From the NCBI RefSeq assembly GCF_022133705.1, contig NZ_JAKNHJ010000004.1:1-64000 (forward strand): 64,000 nucleotides of DNA, in the 5' to 3' direction. The stretch is from Varibaculum cambriense. GTDB taxonomy: Bacteria; Actinomycetota; Actinomycetes; Actinomycetales; Actinomycetaceae. A program made the translations under genes and the position numbers. Shown here piece by piece: positions 60,407-64,000 of the stretch; position 1 is the first letter of the stretch; each line of letters begins with the position of its first letter. The notes beneath the pieces were generated by a model. That model did no database searches and was not told the DNA's origin. It saw only the letters and a program-made list of their open reading frames with translations.

Positions 60407-63400
60407 TTAAGAATTGTAAAATACCCTCTCCATGACCGCACGAGCGCGGCGAGCCTGCCGTAAATAGTCTTCTCGCAAATCGTTCTCTTTGCCGGGAGCA
60501 TATCCCAGCAATCGCGCCAGGGCATAGCTAGGAGCAGCAGCGGTAGGTAGGTAATCCAGTTTATTGCCACTCATTCGATTCGTAACCAAGACATTTCCGC
60601 ACCGGATTCGGCATGCCAACTTCCAGGCCTGCGTCAAAACCTTTAGATCGGCATCCGACAGCATTCGTTGTTCACCGGCTACCTTTAAGGCTTCCAACGT
60701 TGACGTTACCCGCAACTGCGGGCAAGAATCCGCTCCCTGTAACTGCAATAACTGGGCAACCCACTCCACGTCACTTAGTCCCCCCGGCCCCAGTTTTACA
60801 TGCAAAGATGCGTCCTGACCGCCGGGAATTCGCTCATTTTCCATACGGGCTTTAAGTAGACGTATTTGCCGGATACCGCCTTCACTAACGGGACGTTCAT
60901 AGCGAATCTGATCAATAGTATTGGCGAAACGCGTGATTAGCTCCTGGTCGCCACAAAAAGCGCGCGCACGTAGTAGCGCCTGTATTTCCCAAGGCTCAGC
61001 CCAACGTTCATAGTAGTCACCCAGAGCCGTTAAGGAGCGAGAAAGCACTCCATCCTCGCCCTCGGGACGCAGTCCGTAGTCTATTTTCAAACTGGGGGCA
61101 GTAGCTGGCCGATTCATTTCTTCTTGCAGCCGCGTCGCGAATAGGACGGCAATCCGGGAAGCCTCGGGGGCGGATAGTTTAGCGTGAGACCGCAAAGTAG
61201 CACCAGGAGGAGTATTTTCCGTCCGCGGTGCCGGTATTGTTGCCACTGCCCCCGGCTCGCTCCAACGCGGATCAATTAACGGAGAATGTACCACTAGCAG
61301 ATCAGCATCGGAGGCATAAGCAGATTCGCGTCCTCCCCCTCTGCCCATCGCCACTAGAGCAATCCGGGGAATAGCCTTCTCTTTAGCCGATAGTTCGCGC
61401 AGGATTACTTGGCTGGCGGCAGCAATGGTGGCATCGTTAATATCAGTGATGGCCGCCTGGGTAGAAATAGGATCTAAATGGTTAACCACATCGCGTAAGG
61501 CACAACGCAGTAATTCTCGCCCCCGGGTTTGGCGAATCAAATCTATCGCTGCCGAACTGTCCCGGTGACGCCGCGACAAGGCCTCCATTTCGGCATAAAG
61601 TTGAGCGTAACTGCGGGTAGCGAGCTTTTCATCATCGTCTAACCACTGCACCGCTTCCGGTACATGTTCAAGACGCTGAGCAATATAGGGACTGAGCGAC
61701 AAAATGGTACACAGGCGGTGGGCAACCCGGGATGAATCCCGCAACAGTCCCATATACCAGTGGGATTTCCCAATTGCTTCCGAGAGGCGACGAAAACGCA
61801 ACAAGCCCGCATCGGGAGACGGCCCCTCAGCCAACCAACCGAGCAGCACCGGCAGAATATGGCTCTGGATTTGACTGCGCCGAGAAACCCCGGCGGTCAG
61901 AGCAGCAATATGCCCTAAAGCTCCGCGAGTGTCCCGGTATCCGGCCAAGCGGAGGCGATCGGCTGCCGCCTGGGGATTGAGGGCGGCCTCGGCTTTGGAC
62001 AGCCCCGCGGTTGCCGGCAGCAAGGGGCGGTAAAAAATATCTTGTTGCAGGGCACGGATCTGTGGTTTCAGCTTTTCCCAATAACTGGTGAGTTCCCCGC
62101 TCTTGCCAAAACGTTCTTGACGCAAAGACCTGCCCACCCGGCGCTCATCTTCACGATTTTGCGGGAATAAATGGGTACGCGCCATCCGCTGCATTTGCAT
62201 CCGGTGTTCGACAACCCGCAAGAACCGGTAGGCGTCTGCCAACTGCCGGGCAGGATCCCGGCCGATATATCCGCCCTGGGCGAGAGCGTCTAGCGCTTGT
62301 AGCGTGGGGCGCACTCGCAGGTTCTCATCGGTGCGTCCATGCACCATTTGCAACAGTTGTACCGAGAACTCAATATCGCGCAGCCCGCCCGGCCCCAGTT
62401 TAAGTTCTCGGCCAGCTGTAGGGCTAGGGATTGATTCTTCTACTCGAATCCGCATTGCTCGAGTGTCGCTAAAGAAGCCTTCCCGCTCGACTGCTGTCCA
62501 CACTAGCGGCCATACTGCCTGCATATAGGCATCTGCCACTCGGGGAGATCCAGCTGCCGGACGCGCCTTTAACAGCGCCTGAAACTCCCAAGTTTTTGCC
62601 CATTTTTGGTAATACTTGGCGTGAGCAGCTACGGTGCGACAAGTAGCTCCATCTTGCCCCTCCGGGCGCAGCGCTAAATCTATTGGCCACAGCGGCATCT
62701 CGATTCCTGGCCCAGAGCACCCGGCCGAAATACCGATTGCTAAGCGGGAAGCTACCTTAAGAGCCTCTTCTTCATTGAGACTGCCATTTTCAGCCGGCTC
62801 AGCCACATAAATCAGGTCGATGTCACTATGATAGTTCAGCTCTCCCGCGCCGGTTTTACCCAGGGCAATCACCGCGAAATCTACCTCGCCTGCGGGATCA
62901 TATTTTCCGCGTGCCAGGGCGAGGGCTCCTTCTAAAGTAGCGTCGGTTAGGGCGCTGAGTTTTCCGGCTACTACGGAAAAGAAAGCTAAAGGATCGGGAT
63001 GCGAGGCGTCCTCCGCAATTATTTGTAATAGCTGGGCGCGGTAGGCGCGGCGCAGATCATTGAGATTACTTTCCGGAGCTATCCAGGTATCATTGCGGAT
63101 TTCTTGGGCATTAACCGCCTGTAAAATTTCTTGGCGCACCTGGGCGCGGTAGCGCTCAATAAAATCTAGTTCCTGACGGACTTGATAGCGTTTACCATCC
63201 CAATACACCTCTGACTGTGAGGCTTCTAGCTGTGACAGGAGCTGCGGATGGCTAATCAGGTAATCACCTGCAAAACGAGAAACTCCGCAAATAGCTATCA
63301 CCAGGGCGCACTGGCGAGGATTCTCCGCCAGGTAGTCTCCCGTCCCCTCTATCGCCTCTAACAGATTGATTAAGCACACTAACACCTGGTCGGGGTGGGC

Positions 63401-63541
63401 AGAGGCTGACAATTCCCGCCAAAAGTCTTCATTTTGTACTAGCGGGGCAAAGACCGGGCTACTTACCCAGCCTTCGGCGCGCGCTACTTCGGTAACCCCG
63501 CTAGAGCGCAGGCGCGAAGCGAGACTAACTCTCCTAGCCAT
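60407..63541 (-). CDS. glnE: Glutamine-synthetase adenylyltransferase/adenylyl-removing enzyme
   Basis: A 1044-residue bifunctional regulator that adenylylates and deadenylylates glutamine synthetase according to nitrogen state. Two nucleotidyltransferase domains are visible: the N-terminal one with GAGELNYHSDIDLIYV and DLALRPEGQDG, and the C-terminal one with GRGGGRESAYASDADLLVVHSP and DYGLRPEGEDGVLSRS, each followed by helical GlnD-UR-type regions (KLGPGGLRDIEFSVQLLQ and KLGPGGLSDVEWVAQLLQ). The start chosen is the ATG at 63541, three bases after the glnA2 stop; a frame 21 codons longer would overlap that gene. Confidence 0.95.
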   Translation of the reverse strand: MARRVSLASRLRSSGVTEVARAEGWVSSPVFAPLVQNEDFWRELSASAHPDQVLVCLINLLEAIEGTGDYLAENPRQCALVIAICGVSRFAGDYLISHPQLLSQLEASQSEVYWDGKRYQVRQELDFIERYRAQVRQEILQAVNAQEIRNDTWIAPESNLNDLRRAYRAQLLQIIAEDASHPDPLAFFSVVAGKLSALTDATLEGALALARGKYDPAGEVDFAVIALGKTGAGELNYHSDIDLIYVAEPAENGSLNEEEALKVASRLAIGISAGCSGPGIEMPLWPIDLALRPEGQDGATCRTVAAHAKYYQKWAKTWEFQALLKARPAAGSPRVADAYMQAVWPLVWTAVEREGFFSDTRAMRIRVEESIPSPTAGRELKLGPGGLRDIEFSVQLLQMVHGRTDENLRVRPTLQALDALAQGGYIGRDPARQLADAYRFLRVVEHRMQMQRMARTHLFPQNREDERRVGRSLRQERFGKSGELTSYWEKLKPQIRALQQDIFYRPLLPATAGLSKAEAALNPQAAADRLRLAGYRDTRGALGHIAALTAGVSRRSQIQSHILPVLLGWLAEGPSPDAGLLRFRRLSEAIGKSHWYMGLLRDSSRVAHRLCTILSLSPYIAQRLEHVPEAVQWLDDDEKLATRSYAQLYAEMEALSRRHRDSSAAIDLIRQTRGRELLRCALRDVVNHLDPISTQAAITDINDATIAAASQVILRELSAKEKAIPRIALVAMGRGGGRESAYASDADLLVVHSPLIDPRWSEPGAVATIPAPRTENTPPGATLRSHAKLSAPEASRIAVLFATRLQEEMNRPATAPSLKIDYGLRPEGEDGVLSRSLTALGDYYERWAEPWEIQALLRARAFCGDQELITRFANTIDQIRYERPVSEGGIRQIRLLKARMENERIPGGQDASLHVKLGPGGLSDVEWVAQLLQLQGADSCPQLRVTSTLEALKVAGEQRMLSDADLKVLTQAWKLACRIRCGNVLVTNRMSGNKLDYLPTAAAPSYALARLLGYAPGKENDLREDYLRQARRARAVMERVFYNS

Positions 63542-63543
63542 AG

Positions 63544-64000
63544 CTATACTCGCAAGAACTTTGCGAGTTCTCCCCGGGTTATCTGCGCCGAGTATTCGCG
63601 CCATTCGCGTTCTTTATTCCGCAGCACATAGGCAAAAACTTCCTCCCCCAATACCTTGGCCATGAACTCGGATTGGCGCAGCTCCGACACGGCTTCTTCT
63701 AAAGTTAGAGGTAGGGCGGGGATTCCTTGGGCGCGGCGTTCCTTATCAGATAGGCGCCAAACATCGTCCTCGGTTTCTAGAGGCAGTTTCATTTCTTTTT
63801 CAATCCCATCTAGTCCCGCAGCCAGCAGCGCGGCATAGGCTAAATAGGGATTAGCGGCCGGATCGGTTCCGCGATATTCGATGCGGGCATCGCCGGCTTT
63901 TTCTGGTTTATACAGCGGCACCCGCACCAGCGCCGAGCGGTTGTTGTGTCCCCAACAGATATAGGAGGGCGCCTCCGAGCCTCCCCACAAACGTTTGTAG
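63544..64000 (-). CDS. glnA2: Type I glutamine synthetase, GlnA2-type (C-terminal part)
   Basis: The C-terminal 152 residues of a glutamine synthetase; the 5' part lies beyond the window edge. ICWGHNNRSALVRVP and RIEYRGTDPAANPYLAYAALLAAGLDGI are the conserved ATP- and glutamate-binding segments. The ending VFAYVLRNKEREWREY...LAKFL resembles mycobacterial GlnA2 rather than GlnA1, and the position immediately before glnE matches the mycobacterial order glnA2-glnE. The adenylylated tyrosine region of GlnA1 is not seen. GlnA2 is often not subject to adenylylation. Confidence 0.9.
   Translation of the reverse strand, partial: YKRLWGGSEAPSYICWGHNNRSALVRVPLYKPEKAGDARIEYRGTDPAANPYLAYAALLAAGLDGIEKEMKLPLETEDDVWRLSDKERRAQGIPALPLTLEEAVSELRQSEFMAKVLGEEVFAYVLRNKEREWREYSAQITRGELAKFLRV

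Noticed and set aside
63542-63604. Upstream ATG extending glnE by 21 codons
   Set aside because: It lies within the coding sequence of the glutamine synthetase; the ATG at 63541 directly after that stop fits operon structure better.

Overview
The window is a chromosomal segment of an actinobacterium. Lineage markers are a Pup/PafA/Dop/ARC module, GlnE next to a GlnA2-type glutamine synthetase, a DUF4191 protein, a TrmI/RecB-like nuclease pair, short-form GntR (YtrA-type) regulation and several starts that look leaderless. Base composition is moderate (about half G+C by eye). With an LPXTG surface protein and a DMSO reductase operon this fits a facultatively anaerobic, host-associated Actinomycetaceae-type organism (Varibaculum/Mobiluncus-like); the genus is inference.

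Layout. 1-0.55 kb: remnant of an IS481-type insertion sequence with repeated 18-bp sites. 0.5-2.6 kb: GntR regulator plus a two-gene ABC exporter behind a promoter/operator palindrome. 2.7-8.3 kb: rpmF, a YigZ protein, the cysK-cysE pair, a charged coiled-coil protein and an M18 aminopeptidase. 8.3-13.2 kb: a tRNA-Val and a TPP-riboswitch operon for thiamine-precursor salvage (APH-fold kinase, lipoprotein, permease, ATPase, and a second binding-protein paralogue without a signal peptide). 13.3-19.2 kb, minus strand: uvrB, a CtpE-like P-type ATPase, a yybP-ykoY (Mn2+) riboswitch and a TerC exporter. 19.3-21.4 kb: tRNA-Pro, nitroreductase, a RelB/RelE-type toxin-antitoxin pair followed by a nitroreductase 3' remnant, and a 68-residue orphan gene with a structured leader and three trailing hairpins.

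21.5-26 kb, minus: hisF-hisI-trpC-lgt-pyk. 26-33 kb, minus: trmI-arc-dop-pup-pafA-FKBP-like. No 20S proteasome genes lie between pup and pafA, Pup ends in GGE, and the ARC ATPase lacks the C-terminal proteasome-docking motif, so this looks like pupylation without a proteasome. 33-39.6 kb: mostly housekeeping (RecB-like nuclease, HAD phosphatases, UppP, aldo/keto reductase, FAD oxidoreductase, MazG-like protein). 39.7-44.6 kb: tRNA-Leu and a four-carbon sugar-acid cluster (GntR, DUF1537 kinase, LtnD-like dehydrogenase, GntP permease). 45-51.6 kb: a DMSO-reductase operon (dmsA, TatA/B-like gene, dmsB, dmsC, TorD chaperone, Cys-rich protein of unknown role). 51.7-54.2 kb: LPXTG/SpaA surface protein and a Gly-Cys-Val tRNA cluster. 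54.4-64 kb: SPFH protein, BCCT transporter with unusual termini, DUF4191 and neighbour, histidine phosphatase, glnE and the 3' part of glnA2.

The best candidates for something under-described are the thiamine-salvage operon (putative riboswitch-controlled kinase plus cytosolic binding-protein paralogue), the orphan small gene with the structured leader at 20.9-21.4 kb, and the Cys-rich last gene of the DMSO-reductase operon. No CRISPR array, prophage or secondary-metabolite cluster was seen.
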